Source of the DNA: Myxocyprinus asiaticus
Lineage: Eukaryota > Chordata > Actinopteri > Cypriniformes > Catostomidae
Direction of reading: 5' to 3'
Length of the DNA: 64,000 bases
NCBI RefSeq assembly: GCF_019703515.2
Contig: NC_059358.1
Span: 44,712,594 to 44,776,593 of the forward strand
Below the pieces are notes generated by a model that was not told the origin of the DNA, ran no database searches, and worked only from the letters and a program-made list of their open reading frames with translations. This document shows, piece by piece, positions 23,688 through 33,879 of the stretch; position 1 is the first letter of the stretch, and every line of letters starts with the position of its first letter. The translations under genes and the position numbers were made by a program.

Positions 23688-24125
23688 CTGAAACATAAAT
23701 TGTACATAATCTACTGTACTCACAATATTATAGTATTATTAGTTGTTGGCTTTATTACAACTACATGTAAGCATACACATCTGTTTTCTTACCTTCAATT
23801 TGGTCTTTTAATTTTTCCAGATTTCAGACATTTCAAATGAATCTACAAACAGGGCCTGCTCCTGATGTGTCTTGTTGTATTTTCTCATGAGAATGAATAA
23901 ATATGAATTCACAGTCTTGGAATAAAAAGTACATGTCATGCAAAAATAACATGTATATGCTGAAATGTTAAAACTGTATTGTCAGGTAAACAGAATGATG
24001 TGGTTGTTACTATCTATAATAACTGGGCTCAATTTTAACTTGACAATATGCTACAAAATTCTCCAATCAAATCAGGTAGAATGTGCTGTTGAACTGTGCC
24101 TTTTACTCTTTACAGGGCCATTCTT

Positions 24126-24285
24126 CTCGCCCTTCACCGAGGTGAAGTGGATGCCGCTGAACCTGGGCGGACGCCTGGCGAACTGAATCGCATAGCCGAG
24201 TCGGACGGTCCGGATTAGCCATCGCGACAGACTGGAAAGCGCAAGCCACGCATCCAAGCTCCGAGCGAGGGGGACCAAGGGGACA
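24126..24285 (-). pseudogene. Inverted fragment of DIRS RT N-terminal region
   Basis: The minus strand encodes LARSLDAWLALSSLSRWLIR and GYAIQFARRPPRFSGIHF, the same segment as VPLTRSLDVWLALSN...GYAVQFARRPPRFSGIRF at 42960-43112. In an intact element this lies on the same strand as the recombinase; here it is inverted relative to it. The inversion junction lies about 24286-24300, directly after the shared gggggaccaagggg. Confidence 0.8.
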
Positions 24286-24323
24286 ATCTCGTCGGACGTA
24301 CCGGCAGGTGGGACCTCGCGGCG

Positions 24324-25390
24324 GTGCGGAGCCCGAGGTGCCACGCCATGTTGTGCTCCTCGCAAAATTCCCCTGAGGAAGGATCTTCTTTCTCAGGGAT
24401 GGGGCACCATCTGGCACCCACGACCAGACCTCTGGAATCTCCATGTCTGGCCCCTGGACGGGATGCGGAAGACTTAAGCGGTCTACCACCCGCCGTAGTA
24501 GACACGATCACTCAGGCTAGGGCCCCCTCTACGAGGCGCCTGTATGCCTTTAAGTGGCGTCTGTTCGCTAAATGGTGTTCTTCCCGATTCGAAGACCCCC
24601 AGAGATGCGCAGCCGGATCAGTGCTTTCCTTCCTGCAGGACAGGTTGTAAGGCGGCTGTCCCCCTCCACCTTGAAGGTGTATGTAGCCGCTATAGCGGCA
24701 CACCACGACACAGTGGACGGTAAGTCCTTAGGGGAGCACGACCTGGTTCTTCAGAGAGCCCCCTTTGAGTCCTTGCAGTCAGCTGAGGTTAAGGCACTCT
24801 CTTTGAAGACTGCCCTCCTGACTGCGCTCACTTCCATCAAGAGGGTAGGAGACCTGCAAGTGTTCTCTGTCAGCGGAACTTGCCTGGAGTTCGGTCCAGG
24901 CTACTCTCACATGATCCTGGGACCCCGACCGGGCTATGTGCCCAAGGTTCCCACGACCCCTTTTAGGGACCAGGTTGTGAACCTGCAAGCGCTGCCCCAG
25001 GAGGAGGCAGACCCAGCCCTGTCGTTGCAGTGTCCGGTGCACGCTTTACGCATCTATTTGGATCGCACGCAGAGCTTTAGAGTCTCTGAGCAGCTCTTTG
25101 TCTGCTTTGATGGACAGCGGAAAGGAAGCGCTGTCTCCAAGCAGAGGATCACCCACTGGCTCATTGACGCCATAACAATGGCATATCACGCCCAGGACGT
25201 GCCGCCCCCGGTAGGGCTACGGGCCCATTCTACCAGGGGTGTAGTGGCCTCCTGGGCCTTGACCAGTGGCACCTCTCTAACAGACATTTGCAGAGCAGCA
25301 GGCTGGGCAACACCCAACACCTTTGCGAAGTTCTACAATCTCTGGGTGGAACCGGTTTCGTTCCGTGTAGTGGCACGCACAAGCAGGTAA
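24324..25390 (+). pseudogene. DIRS tyrosine recombinase, one frameshift
   Basis: Tyrosine recombinases integrate the circular DIRS DNA by strand exchange. The N-terminal SAM-like part is in 24324-24650 (DTITQARAPSTRRLYAFKWR, LFAKWCSSRFEDPQRCAAGS, VLSFLQDRL) and ends at a stop. The catalytic part continues in another frame, 24572-25390 (LSPSTLKVYVAAIAAHH...). The catalytic residues are visible: Arg in SIKRVGDL, HxxR in LRAHSTRGVVASWAL, and Tyr in FAKFYNLW. About 355 codons in all, close to family length. A small indel near 24648 is the only coding lesion I see. The start of this frame overlaps the end of the RT/RNase H frame (24345-24475: KIPLRKDLLSQ, TIWHPRPDLWNLHVWPLDG), as is usual in DIRS. 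Confidence 0.9.
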
Positions 25391-26109
25391 GTCCTGGACA
25401 GCCGGCCGGGTGTATCGCTTGCACATAGCGCCTTTCACCTCCCCTGAGCTGAAGACGTGCACCGTTGACTCCCAGTAGTGTTCACAAACTGTGTTCCCTG
25501 GTTGATTTCCTCCGAGTCCTGTTGCAGACAAGTTTGCGGAGAAACTCGCTGCTGGCTCAGTACACGTGCTAACTAAGCCCTGTACTGGGGTAGGTGCTCC
25601 GCATGTGGTGGTTCCCCGTAGGTAACACCATGCAATGTATATCTTCCGCTAATTCGTTTCCCTGTTGGAAAACTGTGTCTTCCTTGGGCCCCTCTGCCCC
25701 AGTCACCATGCTTGTAGTAACTCCTCCCCCGTAGGGTAGGACCTAACATGGGACTTCCCCACATGGCATACTTCCGACATAGCTCGGCAAGACCATGTGA
25801 TGTATTTCCACTTAAATAACCCCCCCCCCCCAGGTGGAGTGTGGTCTCCGCAGTGTCTTCCCCTTGGGAGGGACACCCCCCAACTAGACCTGGTGGCCCC
25901 AGTCTGTTAAATTCCCTTTTAAAAGGGGGTAAGAGGCCACGACTGGGTTAGCCCGTCTCTATCATTTGGGTTGGCGACTTGTCCCCAAAGGGCCGTTCGA
26001 CACTCATAACAGTGTTGGGGGAGGTTACGTGTCAGCCTGGTGCACTGGCTACGAGGCACACAGTGGTCTGCCCATCACACACTGTAACACAGTTCAGCCA
26101 GTTGCGGCG

Positions 26110-26499
26110 TTTCGTATAGGGACCCCTAGTGTCACTACATCGACACAACGTCGAGTGAGTGACAGATAGGGAATGTCCTGGTTACTTGCGTAACCTCCGT
26201 TCCTTGATGGAGGGAACGAGACGTTGTGTCCCTCCTGCCAGAACGCTGAACTACCCGCTGAAATGGCTGGGACCTTGTCTTGGCTCCTCAGCATAAAACC
26301 TGAATGAGTGGTTGCATACCAGCTCCTTTTATACCCGTATATCCAGGGGAGTGGTATGCCAATACCACTCGCCAATTTTCATTGGCCTTTTATCAAAGAC
26401 CAGAGGTGTCTTGGGCTCCCAAGAGTGACCCCTAGTGTCACTACATCGACACATCTCGTTCCCTCCATCAGGGAACGGAGGTTACGCAAGTAACCAGGA
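26110..26499 (+). repeat. DIRS 3' internal complementary region and terminal repeat
   Basis: The phrase gtgtcactacatcgacaca occurs at 26132-26150 and again at 26437-26454. The sequence tggttacttgcgtaacctccgttcc at 26179 is followed, inverted, by ggaacggaggttacgcaagtaaccagga at the end (26472-26499). This matches the DIRS plan in which an internal region is complementary to both outer termini and templates circle completion. The segment 26230-26400, with gctccttttatacccgtat, is a promoter-like terminal repeat shared with 40800-40930 and 44345-44420. Confidence 0.8.
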
Positions 26500-26694
26500 A
26501 AATATTGATAGTCAATGTATCAGCGTATTGTCTCTAGAATTTATGGTTCTTGCTGCCCAAACTGTTTCAGCGCAAAGGAAGAATAATAATAAGAAAAACA
26601 AAATCAGTACAGATGCAATAGGGTTCCAGGCAGCACCTCTGGCGTTTTGACCCCTAATAACTATTTAATTAACAATAATTAATCCAAATGTTAC

Positions 26695-27288
26695 CTCTGT
26701 ATTGTCCTATTCATTTTCTCCACCAATCCGTTGGTTTGGGGATGATAAGGTGCACACATGCTCCTTTTAATCCCCAAAATTTTGCATACATCTCTGTTTA
26801 TCTGAAAGTACAAAATTCACTCATTATAATACAAAAAGTAATTAATTCAATATTTAATAATGAGGTGTAAAGGAAAGAATGTAAAATAAAATAAAAATTA
26901 ATATTTCAACATAATTTTTAAATGAACATTTTAGTGTATTATTACATTTTTATTATTTACATTTATGAATACCATGAAAAACAAAGAAATTAAATTAGAC
27001 TTTTTACTATAGAAAAATGATATTTGCATTAACAACATATGTGATGATACATACAGCATTAACAAATTCCTTTCCCTGATCTATCAGAATTCTTTTTGGT
27101 GTCTCGAACTGTTAGAAGAATTTGACGATGCAGTTTGTAACCTCGCTGGCCAACTTGAATCTGAGAGGATAAGCCTGGGGCCACTTTGTAATATAGTCAA
27201 TTAAAACGCAGATGTATTGATGTCCATCCTCAGTAGTGGTCAACTTCCCTATAAGGACCATGACTATAAGTTCAAAAGGGCTGCTGAC
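26695..27288 (-). pseudogene. Gypsy-type integrase/transposase core of the Ginger-like element (two exons)
   Basis: The DDE core joins transposon ends to target DNA. Exon 27288-27055 is preceded by a CAG acceptor and followed by a GTATG donor; it reads VSSPFELIVMVLIGKL, then ICVLIDYITKWPQAYPLR, then RILIDQGKEFVNA. Exon 26801-26695 has a CAG acceptor and GTAAC donor and reads INRDVCKILGIKRSMCAPYH, then PQTNGLVEKMNRTIQ. The second catalytic Asp (IDQGKEF) and the catalytic Glu (NGLVEKMN) are present. The first Asp, expected in a MDLIG motif, is Val here (MVLIG), and a TAA sits in KFF*QFETP. The enzyme is therefore inactive. Both the zinc-binding N-terminus and the exons following NRTIQ (GPY/F region) are missing or unread. 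Confidence 0.85.
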
Positions 27289-27314
27289 CTGAAGAAATAT
27301 AAAAAAATTATATA

Positions 27315-27851
27315 ATTTTGACTTGTCAGATTCAGTGACCCTAGCCTACTGTATCATATCTCAGAGTAATATGCATTTATAAAGAACAAACTATAGGATC
27401 TCCAACATTATTGGGTAATTACAGTAAATAGTTATAAGAATAAAGATAAGCCTACATGTATCAGACAATCAGAATATGTTAAACAAAACAACAAGCGCTA
27501 CTGTAAAACATCTACTCATAACGAAACCATTCATAGTAGTAAGACATTAGCAGTCTAGCAGCAGACAACAACAGCAGCATTAATGTTTTATTCTCTATAC
27601 AAGCATTTCGATGCTCGCAACAATATCTAGCTTGTCCAATGGACGTGTTTCTCTAATACATGGAACATCTTTTATTTACAGCACCACTCGGCTCCTCTGA
27701 TGCTGCATTCAGCTTCAGCGTCTGCTCTCTGCACTAATGTCTGCGCGCTCACGGTCACGTGCACGGGCGTCAAGCACGTTCCCGTGCGAACATTTGCTGA
27801 ACAGCGACCCTTGGTCACAGTTTTCGATAGGTCACCGATTTCGGCATAACA
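27315..27851. repeat. Right terminal inverted repeat of the Ginger-like element
   Basis: Inverse partner of 20726-21262. Its inner edge is only 26 bases from the splice acceptor of the first readable integrase exon, so no room is left for the N-terminal zinc-binding part of the transposase. Confidence 0.93.
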
Positions 27852-29265
27852 CCAGAAATGTTGAAAACAACATGCCGATCTCCTGTGTGATCATACTGCT
27901 TTTAAAGGGGATTGTGTTGTTTTTTTTTTGTTTTTTTGTTTTTTTGTTTTTTTAAAAGCCATTAATCTTTAGTTTACATCACAGCAGGTGATATCAGGGG
28001 GAGGGACACTCATTCTAAAGAGCATTTGAGTGGACGAAGGGTGAGTCATTAGTTGACTCATATATAACAAATTAATATTACTGAAAGAAATTACAGAAGT
28101 TGAAATAATTTAGCAAAATCATAGCTTCCCATCATCTTTCATGTCGACACGCCCCTTCCAACCTCCCAACTCGGAAACACGTGTTTCATCTAGAATTCTG
28201 AGTTTCACACTCGATAATACGACTTTGCGGGGTCATTCATGTGCTCGGAACTCATAATTATGATATTTCCAACTTCACTTGAAGGGCACATTAGTCACAC
28301 AAAGGTTTGTGGTGACTTGTGCAGAACTAGAATTTCTAAGTTGAACGTGAAGAAAGTTTTTGTAAAATCAAACACTTTCTGATTTCTTTAATGTTATCTT
28401 TGATAAGCAAAGCCATAGCTAGCATGACTTTGAGTTTTAACATTTAGCTGCTGTGGTGGAAACAACTTATATCAGTCTGACACATCTTCTCATGGTATTA
28501 TGAATATTGTTTTAGATGTTTGAAGATGTGTAAGGTGTTTAATTCGATAAAGGGAGATTAAAATGTCAGTTAAGATTAACAACCTGTTAAATATTTGTTG
28601 ATGTTGAGATGCCGTTGTAGTGGCAGTTATCTCAAATACCAGTAGGCTGGGGAAATGATAGTGATATCACATCTACAGTCTATGACATGAAGTATATTCT
28701 TTGTCAGATACTGTATTTCCTGCAAGTCTCATAATAGGTTTGACTGTCAGAAACAACCAGTAGTTTGTATAGGAGAAAAGGAAGGCAAGAATCAGCTTGA
28801 TGCAGTCCGGTCTCATGAGAAACATTGCTGTAGCGATGTAGGTATGTTAAAATTGCCAGTACTTTGTTACCAAATTAAAACTAAAATATAAAAGTGATAA
28901 TACTAGGCTTTCTACAGTATTTTATTAGTAATAATAAATAAAGACTAAATTCAGTAATCACGTGCTATCTTACTGGCAGCTGCTTTCCAGGGGTGAGTTT
29001 CCCAAAAGCATCGCAAACCAACTTCGTATATAAGTTTCATCGTATATAGTTCAACAATTTTGTGTTTCCCGAAACCATAGTTCCAACGAACTTTTACAAA
29101 CAGCATCACACAGTTGTGTGGTTGAAACTACAGCTCTCAACCTATTGTTAGAAGCATTTTATTTAATTTACATAAGTGATTTATTCTGGGGTATTGCAGA
29201 AAGCAGCATTCTGAAACATCATGCACGCAATTGCAGCCGTTGAAGGGATTATAGGTTGTTCAGAG
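27852..29265. other. Spacer with one MITE-like end
   Basis: It contains a T-rich run at 27918-27955. Around 28992-29090, gtgagtttcccaaaagcatcg and gtgtttcccgaaaccatag are characteristic of a common teleost MITE, but I see no complete copy. Nothing else is supported. Confidence 0.4.
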
Positions 29266-29898
29266 TAGGGTTGCCACCCTTCCCGTAAAATACGGGATCA
29301 TTTATCTAAGGATAAAATGATGCATCCTGTATCGAATCCATACGGGATGCGATTTGTCCCGTATTTATATAAGTTGGAAAATTTGCCTATGGTGGGCAAG
29401 GGACCGTCTGAAAAGTCCACACATTGTGCTAAAACGTGCTAATACTGTGGAGGGTGTGGTAAGGGACCGTCTGAAAAGTCCACAAATGGTGCTAAAACTG
29501 TGATTTTTTCATATATAAATGTTCAATAAGATCAAAAAATGTATGAATACAATCACTGAGTCTAAAAGACAAGTATAGGTGAAGGAAAAAATAAACAAAT
29601 AAAATATAATAAATAAACATTATAAAAAATAAATAAATACATACATATAAACCAACCAAAATGTATACATAAATAAGATAAAGACAAATAATCAAAAAAA
29701 TAAATTTATTTTTAACATATAAAAGATGCATTTTTTTTTCAAGTCATGGGTCAGGAAAGTTCTCATTTTAGCATATAAGAAAGGATATACAATTTTTATA
29801 AATAACGAATATTAACTCAACGCATTTATTGCTAAAACTGAAGAATGTGGTTTCATTTAAGTGTCTCTTATTTTATAACTTCTAAAGTGGCAACCCTA
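29266..29898. mobile_element. hAT-like MITE with 8-bp target-site duplication
   Basis: The ends TAGGGTTGCCAC and GTGGCAACCCTA are perfectly inverted. They are flanked by GTTCAGAG (29258-29265) and GTTGAGAG (29899-29906), an 8-bp duplication with one mismatch. Inside, a unit of about 62 bases with gggaccgtctgaaaagtcca is duplicated in tandem (about 29395-29500). The rest is AT-rich and has no transposase; the 79-codon minus-strand frame at 29492-29731 is a low-complexity run of Tyr, Ile and Phe codons. Confidence 0.85.
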
Positions 29899-30034
29899 GT
29901 TGAGAGAAAGTGCTTAAACGGTTTCTGTTGGAAAACATGGCTTATGTATCCATGTTAACGCATAAGTGCTGTTTATAAGTTTTTGTAAAGTGCACTACAA
30001 TTGCCCCACTATTGCAGTGCAATACATCTCCCTT

Positions 30035-30257
30035 ACAAAAAATCTAGAGTGGGTGACCACATTTGCTGCAAATTTGCCACTCCTTATTTTCACATGCAAA
30101 TGAGTTTGTGATTCACCGCAAATGTTTACCAGAAGTTTGTAGCTCTTCACTGTTAGTTGTGAACCTGCAGCAAACCTTTAGCAACAATGGAAAGTTTGTC
30201 GCAAAGCTCATTTGCATGTGAAAATTATCAGTGGCAAATTTGTGGCAAACCCTCGGT
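30035..30257 (-). mobile_element. Octamer-bearing palindromic repeat, copy 1
   Basis: It matches the inverse of 37930-38147 over about 220 bases. It is itself roughly palindromic: tttgctgcaaatttgccact near the left has its inverse at the right (cagtggcaaatttgtggcaaa). The octamer ATGCAAAT lies at 30094-30101 and its inverse ATTTGCAT at 30210-30217. No coding content. The ends are not sharply defined, so superfamily assignment is not possible. Confidence 0.7.
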
Positions 30258-30259
30258 TT

Positions 30260-32717
30260 TTATAAGGGCTGTCACAATACACTGTGCATACCATTTTTGT
30301 GTCTTCAGCAACTTTGTCGGGTTTCTCAAACAGCTTTCTGGTATACGTGTAAATGAGCTATTATTATTAAATATAAGTGGAAGTTATTACTCCACCCCCT
30401 ATGAAACATCAACGATAGCTCTATATTGTTGAATCAATGTGGTTCAAACAATGTATGTGCGACAGTGACTATGGTTTCAGGAAATGATTATGATTAGCTG
30501 GTTAAGTTGTTTTCCAAAGTATGCGGATATGTTTTTTTTTTTTTTTTTTGCAGGGAAAACAACGTTCTATTGTGGATGAGAGGCATAAACTGCAAAACTA
30601 CTGCATTTTCAAACGAAAACAGATTAATGTGGACGTGGCCTTAAAGTGTAGAGTAGCTTTGGATAAAGTAACTGAATCCTTCAAAACAAGTTGAATATGG
30701 TACAACAGTCACGTTTTGGATAAAAAGTCACTTGAGTAATGTTTCTTTAAGAGAATGTGTTGTCTGATGATGACTATTAAGGCATATCAAATAAACTATT
30801 GATTCTGTTCTTGTCCTAATAGAGGACAATGATCACCAGGAGGTGAAGCCATTACTGAAAAGGTGATGTGCAGCCTATAGAGTAAGCTAATAAGTGTCCT
30901 TTTCCATTTGTCACTGTTAAAGTTAGACACCGTATAGAGGTGTTTTGGAGACGAGAGCAAGGGGGAATTATCTATTAATCTTGAATGCAAGCCAAAGGCC
31001 AAACCATGCAGTGGGAAACATCCTCCTGTGTGAGCAATCACCTAAACATGGGGTCTCAACTTCTGCTGAGAGGACACTAGAAATGTGCACACAAAGACAG
31101 AGTGTACTACACACACATCTCAACTAAGATGAGACCATACTTAAAAGAACAGGATCACAGCAGGGTTTCTGCAGTATGCGCAGTGTATCTGAACACATTT
31201 GAAAATGAGAGCTTTTTGTATCTCTTAAAAACATATTTCATTGCAGTACATTTGTGCCTGAAAGGAAATCTGTAAAAGTTTTGTGCGTACACAGATTTTA
31301 CATATATGTGCACACATGTATTTACTATGAAAATTATACAGACTTTTATGTATGAAGCACCAAAGTTTAACAAAAGGTTGGCCTCACTTTGCTTTAAAAA
31401 AGTGACCAAAACATGACGTCCTAAAAAAAACAAAAAAAACATTGTGTTTGAGGGATGATGCAGACTGATTGTGATGTAAATAATACTCATCATGGTAGGA
31501 TTTGTAAATGTACAGTATGCCCTGTGCTGATTCGCTTCACCCAGCAAACACAAAACATTTCACAATGTTGCATTTTGGTTGCAGTTAGGTAATGCTGCAG
31601 AACAACATTTTAAAAAAATCCTAGAAACAACACCTGAATAATATTACCAAAATAAAACATTTTAAAAACTTTGTGAAAGCAGGGACTAAAAACGATTCAA
31701 GGAACAAAAACTAATTAAGTTTTTAGCAGAACGTAACCTTAAACTGGAACAAAGTGATTTTCAATTGTTCCGGAGTGAAAACGTTATTTTCAAATGCCGG
31801 TAACTGTCATATAGGCTTTAAAATGATAATTACACTCTCAAAGACTGTTTAAATTTCAAAACTATAAATTTGTCTGCACTAATGTTCAATGCAGAGGCCA
31901 AAATGAGCATATTATAAATGTTAAAGCTTTGTGATGAATTCATAATAATTGTCACTAACTATGTTTCCATCCAAGGGGTTTTTTGGGACAAAAGGTGTAG
32001 CCCATCAAAAAGTTTACAGATATAGCTGAAATTATCGCTAAAATTTCACAAGTGTCGACATAATATTTTTCCATTTAACTCTAGCGCATAAACCCTATGT
32101 CGATACTTCAAATGTCACGGAAAACTGGTTTGGAAATACTTTTTGTCGAGAAAGTAGGCATTAATGCAAACATTTTGTGTCACATGACAGAATTTACCCC
32201 AATCGTTAGCCTGTGTTAATCATGACAACAAGTAATACATCCTTGAAAGCCAATTTATTGTACGTGAAGCATTACTCACACTGTTATGGATTGGTCTTAA
32301 TGGCGTATCTGCACAGATCCGATGCTGCAAACACATCTGCGTCATGACACTTCCAGGAGTGTCAAATCAAATATCTCCTATCATGCACCTGTCATCGACA
32401 AACGCACGGAGAACAAATGAATGGCCACTCTTTGTGATTAATGTAATCACGGTAGCCATCTGTTTATTCATTAATGTTGCTTTTCCACACCATTCAAAAT
32501 AATAGACGGCAGTCATGGAATTAGCCCACGATACAAAAAAAAAAAAAAACATAATTTCTGTGCACAAAGATGTTTTAAATTTAAAAAATAAATACACAAT
32601 ACCAGAAGCTTCAGTGTGTTTTGTTTGGAACACTAACATAGCCCCATTCTTTAAAATGATTGTTTAGCTTACTTTTGAAAAAAATGGCAGCAAAATTCCC
32701 TGTATTAAATAAAATAA
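30260..32717. other. Spacer without recognised genes
   Basis: It contains a poly-T run at 30532-30549. Near 31974-32170, ctatgtttccatccaaggggt and following sequence resemble the end of a common fish MITE, but no partner end was located. A minus-strand frame at 31155-31553 (132 codons) has no recognisable domain and contains poly-A/T derived runs. Confidence 0.35.
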
Positions 32718-32722
32718 ATTAC

Positions 32723-33057
32723 TGTAACAATTCAAGGATGGCAAAGGAGGAAGCTGGGACCGGTTTGATAAACACGTAGACATTTAATACAAAACACTTT
32801 TCAGTGTCACACACAAAGGGTTTGCTTTTCAACGGTCCCCGACACATACTCTGCTTTTCAGCAGACACATTAACACACACTCAGATTGCTTTGTGTGTCT
32901 CTCTCTCCAGTGTGCTGCTGCCTCCTCTCCTTAAATACTCCCACCGCCCCTCACTGGAACACAAGACCGGTGTGGCACACAGGTGGAACTCATTCACCAC
33001 TTATCTTCCTGGCCTTGCTCTGCCCAGATGCCGCTCGGCCCCGCCATGCTTGCCACA
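32723..33057 (-). mobile_element. Solo LTR with 5-bp target-site duplication
   Basis: On the plus strand it runs TGTAACAATTCAAGG ... CATGCTTGCCACA and is flanked by perfect ATTAC repeats (32718-32722 and 33058-33062). The transcribed direction is minus: TGTGGCAAGCATGG, then a TATTTAAGGAG box, then TGTATTAAATGTC and a terminal CCGGTCCCAGCTTCCTCCTT segment ending TTACA. That terminal segment resembles the end of the solo LTR at 56566-56799 (CCGGTTCTCGCCTCCTCCTT), which suggests related families. No retroelement body is present. Confidence 0.87.
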
Positions 33058-33062
33058 ATTAC

Positions 33063-33568
33063 CAAATGAAAAAAACATTGAATAAAAAAATGAATTACCA
33101 AATGAAAAAATAATATTGTTAGGTCTATATAATTGCCTTTTCTTTACACAAACTTCAATTAGCCTTACCCTGTAGACGAAAAAAGTTGGCTGAATGACAT
33201 TCTCAGAATGTTCTACACTTTTTCAAGACTAGACAAACTATTTGACCAATGCTGAGTTCACTTTCAGAAAACTAGCTTTTGAACATTTTATCTTTTAAAG
33301 ATTTAAAATCGAATCCTCTTTATCTCGGCTCATGTGTGCTGAGAAAATGTAAATTGCATTGTGACACTAAAATTAATTTTAGATGACAGTCAAGTTCAGT
33401 TGGTGTTTTAAGTCATTAAAAGTTGCTGGACAAATATGCGGGACATAATGCTGTTGTGTTGGTGATGCTTTAGGTTAGATGCTTGTTCATAATAGCCTAT
33501 TGAATATCAGGAATGTATCATACATGTAATATCAGGGAACCCTGATATTACACTGTATGCATTTTTCT
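33063..33568. other. Spacer
   Basis: AT-rich. A small hairpin-like phrase, taatatcagggaaccctgatatta, spans 33528-33551. No gene. Confidence 0.35.
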
Positions 33569-33879
33569 TTAATAGCTATGCACACAGCATATGAATGTTC
33601 GATGGATGGCTGTTATACTAAGACCAAAAGTTTCCCCCACTACTTGGTGCAGGTTGCTAGCTTGAAAAGGGCCATGACGATACACTTTCGGGTCGGAATT
33701 GGTGGCAACCTGCGATAGGCGCAACATCAGGGCCAATATTACAGTCCTATCAGAAGGGCAACTGCTACCTTTTGATTGCAACCCCTTGTCTTCTGATCAC
33801 ATCTATTTGTGAAATTAAAATGACAGTAAGCTGTCTGATTTCAGTTAATTGTCTCAATACTCTCTCCATTTTACAAAGA

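Larger units (their letters stand above)
24115..26499 (+). mobile_element. DIRS-1-like retrotransposon fragment inserted in the Ginger-like element
   Basis: A sharp rise in GC content marks the insert. It holds, left to right, an inverted piece of the RT N-terminal region, the end of the RT/RNase H ORF, a tyrosine recombinase, a 3' non-coding region, and terminal/internal complementary repeats ending ggttacgcaagtaaccagga. DIRS elements use a recombinase instead of an integrase and leave no target duplication. The 3' half parallels the minus-strand copy at 40692-41540. The 5' half (gag and most of RT) is missing. Confidence 0.88.
20726..27851 (-). mobile_element. Ginger-like DNA transposon with gypsy-type integrase, Ulp1 protease and PHD finger
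   Basis: Both ends begin TGTTRTGCCGAAATCGGTGA and stay inverted-identical over about 537 bases, ending in the inner phrase gaatctgacaagtcaaaat. Between them, minus-strand exons with consensus splice sites encode a Ty3/gypsy-like integrase core (27055-27288, 26695-26801), then a C48/Ulp1 protease (23622-23687, 23455-23504, 22796-22901) and a PHD zinc finger (22332-22429). A gypsy-like integrase with a C-terminal Ulp1 protease and TIRs, without LTRs or RT of its own, is the definition of the Ginger1 group of cut-and-paste transposons. CCAG follows the right end, reminiscent of the CCGG target of Ginger1, but the left flank (ACAT) does not match. A DIRS element is inserted at 24115-26499. Confidence 0.82.

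Noticed and set aside
24103..24511. Minus-strand open frames of 97-128 codons over the DIRS insert
   Set aside because: Only the segment 24126-24285 shows RT homology; the remainder is the antisense of the recombinase and RNase H end.
24324..25390. Alternative reading of the recombinase as a Crypton or bacterial integrase
   Set aside because: The adjoining RNase H end, the DIRS-type complementary repeats and the matching 3' region at 40692-41540 place it in DIRS.
20726..27851. Alternative reading of the Ginger-like unit as a gypsy retrotransposon or a Polinton
   Set aside because: It has inverted, not direct, terminal repeats; no gypsy RT, protease or gag lies between them; and no DNA polymerase B, ATPase or capsid of a Polinton is seen. 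The only RT piece belongs to the inserted DIRS.
29492..29731. Minus-strand frame looking like a membrane protein
   Set aside because: Composed of AT-rich low-complexity codons within a MITE; hydrophobicity follows from base composition.
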